A stretch of DNA of 22,886 nt from Fimenecus sp051881355 (lineage in GTDB: Bacteria > Bacillota > Clostridia > Oscillospirales > Acutalibacteraceae), in NCBI GenBank assembly GCA_051881355.1, contig JBJEPS010000027.1, positions 1 through 22,886 of the forward strand, given 5' to 3'. Positions 12,199 through 21,227 of this stretch are shown one piece after another. Under the pieces are notes generated by a model that saw only the letters and a list, made by a program, of their open reading frames with translations, did no database searches and was not told where the DNA came from. A program made the position numbers and the translations under genes. Position 1 is the first letter of the stretch. Every line of letters starts with the position of its first letter.

Positions 12199-13305
12199 AT
12201 GAAGCTGATTTGCGACACACAAAAGCTCTCTGAAATTTGTTCAAATGTGCAAAGAGCGGTTTCTTCAAAATCTTCCATTCCCGCAATTGAAGGCATTTTG
12301 TTGCAGGCGGAGGAAAATACGCTGACTTTGACCGGCTATGATTTGGAAGTCGGTATGATTACTTCGATGGAAGCACGCGTTGAGGAACGCGGCAGTATTA
12401 TTTTAAATGCCAGAATTCTATGTGATATTTTACGAAGCTTACCGTTTGAAACCGTACGCATTGAAGCGGACGAACGGCTGACCTGCCGTATTAAAAGCGG
12501 CGACGCGGAATTTACATTGATTGGTATTTCCGCTGCGGAATATCCCGAACTGCCGAATGTGGAAAGCGGTTTTCCGATTGTTGTGGACGGCGATTTGTTA
12601 AAGGATATGATTCGCAAAACGATTTTTGCCACCGCCGAAAACGACGTCAAAGTCGTTCATACCGGCGTGCGCTTTGAAATTCGTGACAGAAAAATCCGTT
12701 TGATTGCCGTAGACGGGTTCCGGCTTGCCATTCGCAATGAAGAAATCGATTATGACGGCGAAGAAAAAATCTTTATCGCACCGAAAAAAACCTTAAATGA
12801 AGTGTTAAAACTGAACGCCGGTGAGGACGGCAAAATTGCCGTTAATGTCGGCAAACGCTTTATCGTGTTTGAAATCGGCAGTTATCGAATTGTCTCCCGC
12901 CTTTTGGAAGGCGAATTTCTCAATTATCAGGCGGCAATATCCGGCAATATCAATGCGACGCTGCGCGTAAATACCAGACAACTGATTCAAAGCATTGAGC
13001 GCACCTCGCTGATTATTACGGACCGCGCAAAAAGTCCGATTCGTTGCATTTTTGATGAGAATGTAATCCGTATTTCGAGTACAACGGCGCTCGGTACGGC
13101 AAATGACCGTCTGCCGTGCGAAGGTTCGGGCGGCAAAATGGAAATCGGCTTTAATAATCGCTATTTATTAGACGCTTTGCGCGTGTGTGATGCGGACGAG
13201 GTTCATTTAAAATTGAGCAGTCCGATTTTGCCGATTCTTATTACTCCCGTTGAGGGAGACGATTTCCTGTTCTTGGTGTTGCCTGTGAGGTTAAAAACCG
13301 AATGA
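12199..13305 (+). CDS. dnaN: DNA polymerase III sliding clamp (beta subunit)
   Basis: DnaN, 368 residues, forms the dimeric ring that tethers DNA polymerase III and many repair enzymes to DNA. All three clamp domains are present at the usual length. The start MKLICDTQKL, the region ISAAEYPELP, VDGFRLAI (the conserved VDGxRLA), and the C-terminal LPILITPVEG...LVLPVRL of the peptide-binding groove are all present. I choose the ATG at 12199, preceded by GAAAGGA at 8 bp. An ATG 69 bp upstream would begin inside the AT-rich unwinding region and has no ribosome binding site. The next gene overlaps its stop by four bases. Confidence 0.97.
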   Translation: MKLICDTQKLSEICSNVQRAVSSKSSIPAIEGILLQAEENTLTLTGYDLEVGMITSMEARVEERGSIILNARILCDILRSLPFETVRIEADERLTCRIKSGDAEFTLIGISAAEYPELPNVESGFPIVVDGDLLKDMIRKTIFATAENDVKVVHTGVRFEIRDRKIRLIAVDGFRLAIRNEEIDYDGEEKIFIAPKKTLNEVLKLNAGEDGKIAVNVGKRFIVFEIGSYRIVSRLLEGEFLNYQAAISGNINATLRVNTRQLIQSIERTSLIITDRAKSPIRCIFDENVIRISSTTALGTANDRLPCEGSGGKMEIGFNNRYLLDALRVCDADEVHLKLSSPILPILITPVEGDDFLFLVLPVRLKTE

Positions 13306-13550
13306 AACCGATAAAAATTACGGCAAAAGTTGTGCCGAAACCGAAAAAACAGGTCGCAATTACCACGGATTTTATCCGCTTAGACGCGGCGCTCAAATTG
13401 GCAGACGCCGTGCAGACAGGCGGTCATGCGAAAATCGTGATTACCGAGGGTGAAATCAAGGTGAACGGTGAGATTTGTACCCAGCGCGGCAAGAAGCTGC
13501 ATAAAGGCGATACGTTTACCTTTGAAAATACGGTGTATGAGATTGTTTGA
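13302..13550 (+). CDS. rlbA: S4-domain RNA-binding protein RlbA/YaaA
   Basis: An 82-residue protein built almost entirely of one S4 RNA-binding domain: FIRLDAALKLADAVQTGGHA, VITEGEIKVNGEICTQRG and KLHKGDTFTF. It matches the small YaaA/RlbA protein that sits between dnaN and recF in most Firmicutes; a role in ribosome maturation has been suggested for it. The ATG overlaps the dnaN stop (ATGA), so translation is coupled. It has a somewhat longer basic N-terminus (about 20 residues, rich in Lys and Val) than the minimal family form. Confidence 0.92.
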   Translation: MKPIKITAKVVPKPKKQVAITTDFIRLDAALKLADAVQTGGHAKIVITEGEIKVNGEICTQRGKKLHKGDTFTFENTVYEIV

Positions 13551-13559
13551 GGGATTTTG

Positions 13560-14651
13560 ATGCTTGTAAAACGGCTGCATCTGCAAAACTTCCGCAATTT
13601 GGAAGATATAGAAATTGAACCTGCCGAAGGTGTCAATGTTATTTTCGGCGAAAATGCGCAGGGGAAAACCAACTTACTCGAAAGTATTTGGCTGTTTACG
13701 GGCTGTAAGAGCTTTCGCAGTCACCGCGACCGTGAAATGGTCGGCTTTGACGCGCCGTTTGCAAAGAATGAAATGCGCTTTTTTGCACATGGCAGGGAGC
13801 AGGACGCAATTTTGTATATCGACCAAAAGCGTACGGCGATGAAAAACGGCGTGACCTTAAAATCTCCGGCTGAACTCATCGGCGATTTTTATGCCGTGGT
13901 GTTCGCACCTACGCATTTATCGCTGGTCAAAGAAGGACCGCTGTTTCGGCGGCGTTTTTTGGATACCGCACTTTGTGAGTTGAAGCCGAGTTATGCGAAA
14001 AGTCTTGCGAAATACAACCACACCTTAACACAGCGAAACGCGCTGTTAAAGGATATTCAATTCCACCCCGAGCTTTTGGATACACTGGACGTTTGGGACG
14101 ATCGCCTTTCCTCTTACGGGGCGGCGGTGGTCAGCGAGCGTGTAAACTATACCGCACTTTTGTGCGAAAGCAGTGCGGAAATTTATGCGGGATTGTCAAA
14201 TCACCGTGAAAAGTTAAAAATTAACTATGTCAGCAATTTCGGCGGCTATGACGGCGACGCATACGCAATAAAGGACCTGTTAAAGCAACGCCTTTTGGAC
14301 ACGCGCCGTGACGATATTTTTAATAAAATGACTGTTGCAGGTCCGCACCGCGACGATTTACAAATTCAAATTGACGCGCTTTCGGCACGCAGCTTTGCCT
14401 CGCAAGGGCAGCAGCGTTCTGCGGCGCTGGCGCTAAAGCTTTCCGAAGCCGCCATTATTAAACAGGAAACCGGCGAAGAACCCGTTATTCTGTTAGACGA
14501 TGTGATGAGCGAGTTGGACGAAACGCGGCAGGATTATATTTTAAACCATATCGGCGGCAGGCAGGTATTTATCACTTGCTGTGACCCGACCGCGGTTTTG
14601 CGGCTTTGCGAGGGCAGAACATTCCATATCGAGGAAGGGCGGGTGCTTTGA
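13560..14651 (+). CDS. recF: DNA replication and repair protein RecF
   Basis: RecF, 363 residues, is an SMC-like ATPase that with RecO and RecR loads RecA at gaps and stalled forks. Walker A GENAQGKT is at 30-37, the ABC signature is FASQGQQRSAALALKLSEA (about 279-297), and Walker B is ILLDDVMSELD (about 305-315). A coiled lobe lies between, giving the family's usual length. I choose the ATG at 13560, with GAGGG 6 bp upstream, over the adjacent TTG. It starts 9 bp after rlbA and overlaps remB by one base. Confidence 0.96.
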   Translation: MLVKRLHLQNFRNLEDIEIEPAEGVNVIFGENAQGKTNLLESIWLFTGCKSFRSHRDREMVGFDAPFAKNEMRFFAHGREQDAILYIDQKRTAMKNGVTLKSPAELIGDFYAVVFAPTHLSLVKEGPLFRRRFLDTALCELKPSYAKSLAKYNHTLTQRNALLKDIQFHPELLDTLDVWDDRLSSYGAAVVSERVNYTALLCESSAEIYAGLSNHREKLKINYVSNFGGYDGDAYAIKDLLKQRLLDTRRDDIFNKMTVAGPHRDDLQIQIDALSARSFASQGQQRSAALALKLSEAAIIKQETGEEPVILLDDVMSELDETRQDYILNHIGGRQVFITCCDPTAVLRLCEGRTFHIEEGRVL

Positions 14652-14899
14652 TGTATCTTGACATCGGCGGTGAAACCCTTTTGCGCACGGAAAAGATTCT
14701 CGGCATTTTTGATTTAGACAATACCACTGTCAATAAGGCGACGCGTGAATATTTAAACGACGCTGAAAAGACGGGGTTTTCCAAAACGGTTTCTTATGAT
14801 TTGCCGAAATCCTTTTTGGTTACGGTGGAAAATAACGACCGTTTTGTATATATTTCGCCCCTTTCTACGGCGACGATTTTGAAACGGTTAAACGGATAG
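14651..14899 (+). CDS. remB: Extracellular matrix regulator RemB (DUF370)
   Basis: An 82-residue DUF370 protein (YaaB/RemB) in its standard place between recF and gyrB. In Bacillus its relative RemA is a DNA-binding activator of matrix genes, and RemB contributes to biofilm formation. Family features seen are the start MYLDIGGETLL, the IFDLDNTT motif, and the ending FVYISPLSTATILKR. The ATG shares a base with the recF stop (TGATG). A weak terminator-like hairpin (14896-14918) overlaps its stop. Confidence 0.9.
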   Translation: MYLDIGGETLLRTEKILGIFDLDNTTVNKATREYLNDAEKTGFSKTVSYDLPKSFLVTVENNDRFVYISPLSTATILKRLNG

Positions 14900-14918
14900 A
14901 TAATTTTTGTCTATTTTT
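14896..14918 (+). terminator. Weak terminator after remB
   Basis: ATAGAT (14896-14901) can pair with GTCTAT (14909-14914), followed by TTTTT to 14918. The stem is short and AT-rich, so termination would be partial. It marks the likely end of the dnaN-rlbA-recF-remB unit. Confidence 0.4.
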
Positions 14919-14950
14919 AAATATAGTTTTTTGCCCCTATGAATTAAAAA

Positions 14951-15038
14951 ATTGTCATCCTGCGCGAAGTGAAGGATCTCATAAAAACAGAAAGTCCATA
15001 TAAAAGAGATTCTTCGGCTTGCACCTCAGAATGGCAAT
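14951..15038. repeat. Family B hairpin repeat, copy 4
   Basis: ATTGTCATCCTGCGCGAAG at the left and CACCTCAGAATGGCAAT at the right are imperfect inverted ends 88 bp apart, with GGATCTC/GAGATTC inside. Confidence 0.65.
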
Positions 15039-15128
15039 CGGGCGAATACCGCGTAGGGACGGACATCCTTGTCCGTCCGCAAAATTATAGCAAAATCTAC
15101 GGGCGGCAGAGGACGTCCGCCCCCTACA

Positions 15129-15290
15129 AGATGTGATTCCCATTCGAGAGAATGAGGAAAGAGAAGTACAAAGTAAACCAACGATTCGGTCTGCGTCACA
15201 CGCGGCGGGACGTCGAGACGCCGTCCCCAACGAGTACAAATTTCCAATCGAGAGGATATGCAAAGAACAGTATAAAGTAAATTCACGATT
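15129..15290 (+). repeat. Two family D units before gyrB
   Basis: Each unit has a CCAATCGAGAGGA- or CCATTCGAGAGAA-type stretch followed by AAAGTAAA and CACGATT or AACGATT. They are separated by a family C module CGGGACGTCGAGACGCCGTCC. The layout matches the 105-bp tandem units at 6412-6827 but is more diverged. Confidence 0.65.
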
Positions 15291-15307
15291 AAAAACGGAG
15301 GCAATAT

Positions 15308-17275
15308 ATGGAGAACGAAGTTTTGCATACGGTGCAAGTCGAAGAAGAACAAATGGATACCGTCGTAACCGAGGAATACGGTGCCGACCAAATTCAGGTC
15401 TTGAAAGGCTTGGAAGCGGTGCGCAAACGCCCGGGTATGTATATCGGCTCCACGGGTCCGAAGGGCTTGCATCATTTGGTATACGAAATTGTCGATAACT
15501 CGGTGGACGAAGCGCTGGCGGGCTATTGTACGCATATTGAAGTGGAAATTTTGCCCGATAATATCATAACCGTGCGCGACAACGGTCGCGGCATTCCCGT
15601 CGATATCAACGAGGAAGAGGGACTGCCTGCCGTAACGGTCGTTTTGACCGTTCTGCACGCCGGCGGTAAATTCGGCGGCAGCGGCTACAAGGTATCGGGC
15701 GGCTTGCACGGCGTGGGTTCGTCGGTCGTAAACGCGCTTTCCGAATGGTTCGAAATTGAGGTCAGCCGCCAAGGGCACATTTATCACCAACGCTTTGAAC
15801 GCGGCGATATTGTTACGGATTTGACCGTGATAGGCGACACCGACCAAACCGGTACCTTTATCAAATTCAAAGCCGATGCGGAAGTGTTTACCGAAACCAC
15901 CGAATACGAATACGAGGTGTTGGAACGCAGACTGCGCGAGCAGGCATTCTTAAATGCAGGACTGTCGATTTCTTTAACCGATAAACGTGACCCCGGCAAT
16001 ATTCAGTCTGAAGAATTCTGTTACGCGGGCGGCATTCGTTCGTTTGTTGAGTATATCAATGTCAGCCGCGGGCTGACCCCTGTACACGACGATGTGATGC
16101 ACTTTACTACCGTTAACGGCGACAAAAGTGCAGAGGTCGCTATTTCTTACAACGACGGCTACAATGAAATTATTTTGAGCTTTGCAAACGATGTGCGCAC
16201 CGTAGACGGCGGTACGCATGAGCAGGGCTTTAAAACCGCGCTGACGCGTGTGTTTAACGATTACGGCAAAAAATTCGGACTGTTAAAGGATTCCGACAAA
16301 AAGCTGTCGGGTGAAGATGTACGGGAGGGCTTAACCGCCGTCATCAGTGTGAAGCTTACCGAAGCGGAATTTGAAGGGCAGACAAAGAGCAAATTGGGCA
16401 ATACCGAAATGACCGGACTGGTTTCCAAAATGCTGTATGATAAAATGATGACCTATTTTGAGGAAAATCCGAGCGTGGCAAAGGCGATTTTCAACAAAGC
16501 GCTGGACGCGTCACGTGCGCGAGAGGCGGCAAGAAAGGCGCGTGACAACGCTCGCAGAAAATCCGCGCTCGAAAGCAACTCCCTGCCCGGCAAGCTCGCC
16601 GACTGCACGGACAAAAATCCCGAAAACACCGAAATTTACATTGTCGAGGGTGATTCGGCAGGCGGTTCGGCAAAAGAGGGACGCGACCGTAACATTCAAG
16701 CGATTTTGCCGCTGTGGGGCAAGATGCTCAATGTCGAAAAGGCGCGCGTGGACAAGGTTATCGGCAATGACAAGTTAACACCTGTTATTACGGCGCTCGG
16801 CACGGGCATCGGTGATGATTTTGACATTACAAAGCTGCGGTACCACAAAGTCGTGATTATGGCGGATGCCGACGTGGACGGGCAGCATATCCGCACCCTG
16901 CTTTTAACGTTCTTCTTCCGCTATATGCGACCGCTGATTGAACACGGTTATGTGTACATTGCACAGCCGCCGCTTTTCAAGGTTTCCAAAGGCAAAAAAC
17001 ACGCATACGCGTTTTCCGATGAGGAGCGCGACCGCCAAATTGCCGAAATGGGCGGAAACTGTGATGTGCAACGCTACAAAGGCCTTGGCGAAATGGACCC
17101 AGAACAGCTGTGGGAAACCACAATGAATCCCAATTTCCGCACGATGCTGCGCGTGAATTTAGAGGACGCCATGGAGGCGGACGAGACCTTCTCCATTTTG
17201 ATGGGCGACAAGGTCGAGCCGCGCCGACTGTTCATTGAAAAGAACGCAAAATATGTGCAGAATTTGGATGTGTGA
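15308..17275 (+). CDS. gyrB: DNA gyrase subunit B
   Basis: GyrB, 655 residues, is the ATPase subunit of the A2B2 gyrase that introduces negative supercoils. After a non-conserved acidic N-terminus (about 1-25), the GHKL ATPase domain shows RKRPGMYIGST, EIVDNSVDEAL, DNGRGIPV and GGLHGVGSSVVNALS. The TOPRIM domain has EGDSAGGSAKEGRDR with catalytic Glu447 and the metal site DADVDG (520-525). The C-terminal QRYKGLGEMDPEQLWETTM interacts with GyrA. LPLWGK replaces the common LPLRGK or LPLKGK. The start follows CGGAGG at 7 bp. It is 10 bp from gyrA, so the two are co-transcribed. Confidence 0.97.
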   Translation: MENEVLHTVQVEEEQMDTVVTEEYGADQIQVLKGLEAVRKRPGMYIGSTGPKGLHHLVYEIVDNSVDEALAGYCTHIEVEILPDNIITVRDNGRGIPVDINEEEGLPAVTVVLTVLHAGGKFGGSGYKVSGGLHGVGSSVVNALSEWFEIEVSRQGHIYHQRFERGDIVTDLTVIGDTDQTGTFIKFKADAEVFTETTEYEYEVLERRLREQAFLNAGLSISLTDKRDPGNIQSEEFCYAGGIRSFVEYINVSRGLTPVHDDVMHFTTVNGDKSAEVAISYNDGYNEIILSFANDVRTVDGGTHEQGFKTALTRVFNDYGKKFGLLKDSDKKLSGEDVREGLTAVISVKLTEAEFEGQTKSKLGNTEMTGLVSKMLYDKMMTYFEENPSVAKAIFNKALDASRAREAARKARDNARRKSALESNSLPGKLADCTDKNPENTEIYIVEGDSAGGSAKEGRDRNIQAILPLWGKMLNVEKARVDKVIGNDKLTPVITALGTGIGDDFDITKLRYHKVVIMADADVDGQHIRTLLLTFFFRYMRPLIEHGYVYIAQPPLFKVSKGKKHAYAFSDEERDRQIAEMGGNCDVQRYKGLGEMDPEQLWETTMNPNFRTMLRVNLEDAMEADETFSILMGDKVEPRRLFIEKNAKYVQNLDV

Positions 17276-17285
17276 GGAATAGAAA

Positions 17286-19838
17286 ATGAAAAAAAAGCAA
17301 CCGGAACATCACGAGGAATACATTCCGTTCGAGCAGCAAAAAATCGTCAATGTGGAAATCAACAAGGAAATGAAAAAATCCTTTTTGGATTACTCCATGG
17401 CGGTTATTGTTTCGCGTGCGCTGCCCGATGTGCGCGACGGCTTAAAGCCCGTGCACCGCAGAATCCTGTATACGATGTATGAAAATAATCTGTATCCCGA
17501 AAAGGCATACCGCAAGTGCGCGGACACCGTCGGTTCGGTTTTGGGGCGCTACCATCCCCACGGTGACGCGTCCGTGTATGACGCGATGGTGCGCTTGGCG
17601 CAGAGCTTCTCGATGCGCTATATGCTGGTAGACGGGCACGGCAACTTCGGTTCGGTGGACGGCGACCCGCCCGCCGCGTACCGTTATACTGAGTCGAGAA
17701 TGAGCAAAATCTCCATGGAAATGCTCACAAATATCGACAAAGATACCGTCGATTTTATGCCGAACTATGATGACCGCTTAAAAGAGCCGGTGGTTTTGCC
17801 GTCCCGTTTTCCGAATCTTTTGGTCAACGGCTCCACGGGTATCGCCGTCGGTATGGCGACCAACATTCCGCCGCACAATATGCGCGAGGTCATTGACGGC
17901 ATCAATGTGCTCATTGACAATCCCGATGCCACGCTTGAAGAAATTATGGAGTGCATCAAGGGTCCGGACTTTCCCACCGCAGGCATCATTATGGGGCGCG
18001 CGGGCATTCGCGCGGCATACGCCACGGGGCGCGGCAAAATTACCCTTCGTGCGCGCACGGAAATTGTCGAAGATGAGAGAAGCGGGCGGTTTTCCATCGT
18101 CGTGACGGAACTGCCCTATCAGGTCAACAAGGCGCGGCTGATTGAAAGCATTGCGGATTTGGTAAAGGAAAAGCGGATTGAAGGCATCGCGGACATCAAC
18201 GACTATTCCAACCGCGAGGGTATGCGCATGGTCATTGACCTGAAACGCGACGCAAACCCGCAGGTTGTGCTCAATCACCTGTTCCAATATACGCAATTGC
18301 AAATTTCCTACGGCATTATTCAGCTGGCACTTGTAAACGGCGAGCCGAAAACGCTGACCTTAAAGGAAATTTTGCAGAATTACATTGATTTCCAATGTGA
18401 AATTATCACTCGCAGAACAAAATATGACCTAAAAAAGGCACAGGACAGAGAGCATATTTTGGACGGTCTTGCCAGAGCGATTGACATTGTGGACGAAATT
18501 ATCGCGACCATTCGTGCCTGCAAGGGCGGTCAGGCGGAAGCCAAAACCGCCATTATGGAAAAATTCGGCTTCGACGACCCGCAGGCGGCGGCGATTGTGG
18601 CTTACCGCCTTGGGCAGTTGGCAGGGCTTGAAATCAAAAAAATCATCGAGGAGCGCGACGAGCTACTGCGCAAAATTGCGGAATATATGGAAATCCTCGG
18701 CTCCGAGGAACGCGTACTCTCGATTGTCAAAACCGAGCTTTCCGCCATCGGTGACAAATTTGCCGACGAGCGCCGCACCGAAATTGTCAACGTCAGCGGC
18801 GAGGTGGATATTGAGGACTTAATCCCCGAGGAAACCAGCGTATTTACCCTGACCAATATGGGGTATATCAAACGCCAGCCCGTAGATACCTACCAAACCC
18901 AGCACCGCGGCGGCAAGGGCATTAAGGGAATGTCGCGGCGTGAGGAGGACATTGCCGAAACGATGTTCACCTGTTCATCGCATGACTATATTATGTTCTT
19001 TACCTCTCTTGGGCGCGCGTATCGTCTGAAAGGCTATGAAATCCCCGAGGGCAGCCGTACAAGCAAGGGAATGAACATTGTCAACATTTTGCCGCTCGTG
19101 GCAGACGAAAAAGTCACGGCGATGCTTCGTGTGCCCGACTTCGGCACGGAAAGTGCGTACCTTTGTATGCTGACGAAAAACGGCATCATTAAGCGCACGG
19201 AGCTGGACGCATATAAAAATATCCGTAAAAGCGGTATCGCCGCCATCAATCTCGACGAAGGCGATGAACTTTGCTGGGTGAAACTGACCGACGGCAAGCA
19301 GCAGCTGATGATTGCGACCAAAAAGGGTATGTGCATCTCCTTTCAAGAGGACGACGCGCGCTGCATCGGCAGAACGGCGCGCGGCGTGAAAGCCATAACT
19401 TTGCGCGCGGGCGACTGTGTCGCGGGTATGTGCGTGCTCGACGGCAGCAAAAAGGTTTTAACCGTGTCCGAAACAGGCTACGGCAGACGGTCGGATATTT
19501 CCAACTACCGTGTGCAGTCCCGCGGCGGCAAGGGGCTTATCAACTACCATACTGCACAGTACGGCGATGTTGCCGCGATTACGATGGTTTCTGACGATGA
19601 GGACGTGATTCTCATTGCCTCCGACGGCGTTATTATCCGTATTCCGGCTGGGGATATCAGCGAATTTGCCCGTCCGTCAAAGGGCGTGCGCGTGATGCGC
19701 ATTTCCGAGGGCGAGCGCGTCATGACGCTGTCTGTCACCCCGCATGAGGAGGAAAAAGACGATGACGAGGTGCCGGAAACCGACGAACTGACTGCAGACG
19801 GTTCGGTATTTCCGGCAGAAACTGCCCCCGAAGCATAA
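17286..19838 (+). CDS. gyrA: DNA gyrase subunit A
   Basis: GyrA, 850 residues, cuts and rejoins DNA. The catalytic tyrosine is Y134 in AYRYTESRMSKIS (E. coli Y122). The quinolone-determining region reads GRYHPHGDASVYDAM. The E. coli Ser83 position is Ala95 and Asp87 is Asp99. The C-terminal beta-pinwheel contains the GyrA box QHRGGKG (about 539-545), which marks gyrase rather than topoisomerase IV, and a later QSRGGKG blade. The tail from about 820 is acidic (HEEEKDDDEVPETDE). The start follows AGGA close upstream. No clear terminator follows. Confidence 0.97.
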   Translation: MKKKQPEHHEEYIPFEQQKIVNVEINKEMKKSFLDYSMAVIVSRALPDVRDGLKPVHRRILYTMYENNLYPEKAYRKCADTVGSVLGRYHPHGDASVYDAMVRLAQSFSMRYMLVDGHGNFGSVDGDPPAAYRYTESRMSKISMEMLTNIDKDTVDFMPNYDDRLKEPVVLPSRFPNLLVNGSTGIAVGMATNIPPHNMREVIDGINVLIDNPDATLEEIMECIKGPDFPTAGIIMGRAGIRAAYATGRGKITLRARTEIVEDERSGRFSIVVTELPYQVNKARLIESIADLVKEKRIEGIADINDYSNREGMRMVIDLKRDANPQVVLNHLFQYTQLQISYGIIQLALVNGEPKTLTLKEILQNYIDFQCEIITRRTKYDLKKAQDREHILDGLARAIDIVDEIIATIRACKGGQAEAKTAIMEKFGFDDPQAAAIVAYRLGQLAGLEIKKIIEERDELLRKIAEYMEILGSEERVLSIVKTELSAIGDKFADERRTEIVNVSGEVDIEDLIPEETSVFTLTNMGYIKRQPVDTYQTQHRGGKGIKGMSRREEDIAETMFTCSSHDYIMFFTSLGRAYRLKGYEIPEGSRTSKGMNIVNILPLVADEKVTAMLRVPDFGTESAYLCMLTKNGIIKRTELDAYKNIRKSGIAAINLDEGDELCWVKLTDGKQQLMIATKKGMCISFQEDDARCIGRTARGVKAITLRAGDCVAGMCVLDGSKKVLTVSETGYGRRSDISNYRVQSRGGKGLINYHTAQYGDVAAITMVSDDEDVILIASDGVIIRIPAGDISEFARPSKGVRVMRISEGERVMTLSVTPHEEEKDDDEVPETDELTADGSVFPAETAPEA

Positions 19839-19978
19839 AAATTCTTAAATTCGTAACAAATAGAACGCTTTTTCGTGCTATATATTTCAGTATAGGTTTT
19901 TGCAACTCTGCAAAGGCGTGAAATACAGCGGCGTGTATCGGTTCGGACGCACGCCCACGGCAGAAAAGAGAAAAATAT
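19839..19978. other. gyrA to CPBP-gene intergenic region
   Basis: The 140 bp contain an AT-rich TATATATT around 19879-19886 that could serve as a -10 without a good -35. A hairpin GGCGTG/CACGCC (about 19934-19961) lies in the 5' leader, close to the next gene. No strong terminator for gyrBA is seen. Confidence 0.4.
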
Positions 19979-21208
19979 ATGGACAATCAACAATATCCCC
20001 CCTACGATTCGGCGCAAAATCCGGGCGAAAGCAGCGCGCAAAATTCGAATACGTCCCCCCATGCGCAAAATCCGTACGGGCAAAACGGCTACGGGCAAAA
20101 TCCGTACGGCGGGAATCCGTACGGGCAGTCGCCTTATACGCCGCCGTATACACAGCGGCAACCCTACAATCAGAATCCGTATGCACAAGCCCCCTATGGG
20201 CAGGGCTATTACGGCGGCGCGCCCTATAACGGCTATACAATGCAAAATGACCCGAATTTTCTGCAGAAGAAAAAGGAGACTCGTACGCTGCACACAATGA
20301 GTATGTCGCACGGGCTTGCGGTCATCGGCTTTACGATTCTCGCATATGTTGTCAGTGCGCTTTTGGCAATGATTCCGGGCTTCCGCTCCGCGTACACGGG
20401 CAATTCGGTGTTCAGCGAGGCGGTGGACGCCGCCTTTTCGCTGTTTATCATTTTTGTGCCGTTTTTCCTGAATTTCCTGTTTCAAAAGAAGCGCGGAATT
20501 CTGAAAGAACTGCCGTTAGGCACGCCGAACGACGGTAAGGCGGCGGTACTGCTTGTGTTTATCGGTGTGATGTGCTGTGTGGCGGGCAGCTATGCCACAA
20601 GTATTCTGACTGCCATGTTTGAAAGTGTTTTCGGCGTAACCTTTACGATGCCCGAAAGCAATGTGGTGTATAATTCCGTTCCGATGGTTCTTTTAGCGGT
20701 GCTCGGCACAGCCATTGTGCCCGCATTTGTCGAGGAATTCGCCATTCGCGGCACGGTGATGCAGCCGCTGCGCAAATACGGCGATAATTTCGCCATTGTG
20801 ATGTCGGCGCTTGTCTTCGCGCTGATGCACGGCAATATGGTGCAGATTCCGTTCGCCTTTATCGCGGGGATTGCCATCGGCTATGCCGTAACCATAACCG
20901 GCTCGATGTGGGTGGGCATTGCCATTCACTTCCTCAATAATTTTGCGTCGGTGCTGATGCAGGTTGCAGTAGACAATTTACCGGACAAACAGGAAAATAT
21001 TGTGATTTTGGCAATTTTGGCGCTGATTCTTATTGCGGGTATTGTCAGCCTGATTTTCTATTTGAAAAATTATGTGCGTGCACCGCTTGAAAAGGGCGGT
21101 TGCTTGCTCCAAAACGGTGAAAAAGCAAAAGCATATCTTTGCACCGTGCCGATGATTTTTGCGGCAATTCTTTTGCTGATTGAAACGGCACAGTATATTG
21201 AATTTTAA
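19979..21208 (+). CDS. CPBP-family intramembrane metalloprotease with low-complexity N-terminal tail
   Basis: A 409-residue membrane protein. Residues 1-88 are low complexity, rich in Tyr, Gly, Gln, Asn and Pro, with PYGQN-like repeats. About eight hydrophobic segments follow from residue 109. The CPBP (Abi/Rce1-type) motifs are all present: EEFAIR (E252, E253, R257), ALMHGN (H284) and HFLNN (H317, N321), the expected zinc and catalytic residues. CPBP proteins cleave membrane or prenylated substrates or act as immunity and anchoring factors; the substrate here cannot be told. The start ATG has only a weak AAGAG ribosome binding site. tadA follows 19 bp later. Confidence 0.88.
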   Translation: MDNQQYPPYDSAQNPGESSAQNSNTSPHAQNPYGQNGYGQNPYGGNPYGQSPYTPPYTQRQPYNQNPYAQAPYGQGYYGGAPYNGYTMQNDPNFLQKKKETRTLHTMSMSHGLAVIGFTILAYVVSALLAMIPGFRSAYTGNSVFSEAVDAAFSLFIIFVPFFLNFLFQKKRGILKELPLGTPNDGKAAVLLVFIGVMCCVAGSYATSILTAMFESVFGVTFTMPESNVVYNSVPMVLLAVLGTAIVPAFVEEFAIRGTVMQPLRKYGDNFAIVMSALVFALMHGNMVQIPFAFIAGIAIGYAVTITGSMWVGIAIHFLNNFASVLMQVAVDNLPDKQENIVILAILALILIAGIVSLIFYLKNYVRAPLEKGGCLLQNGEKAKAYLCTVPMIFAAILLLIETAQYIEF

Positions 21209-21227
21209 TTTGTAAACGGAAGAGACT

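Larger units (their letters stand above)
14900..15307. repeat. Repeat-filled region upstream of gyrB
   Basis: The 408 bp contain a family B copy (14951-15038), a family C hairpin GGACGGACA-TCCT-TGTCCGTCC (15057-15078), a GGGCGG/CCGCCC hairpin (about 15103-15126), and two family D/C units (15129-15235 and 15236-15290). The last unit ends only a few bases before the gyrB ribosome binding site. No gene and no convincing gyrB promoter is visible, so the promoter may lie within a repeat or transcription may come from upstream. Confidence 0.75.

Noticed and set aside
19544..20485. A 313-codon open frame antisense to the gyrA end and CPBP start
   Set aside because: It is opposite two well-supported genes, has Ile/Arg repeats mirroring the PYGQN codons, and lacks a ribosome binding site.
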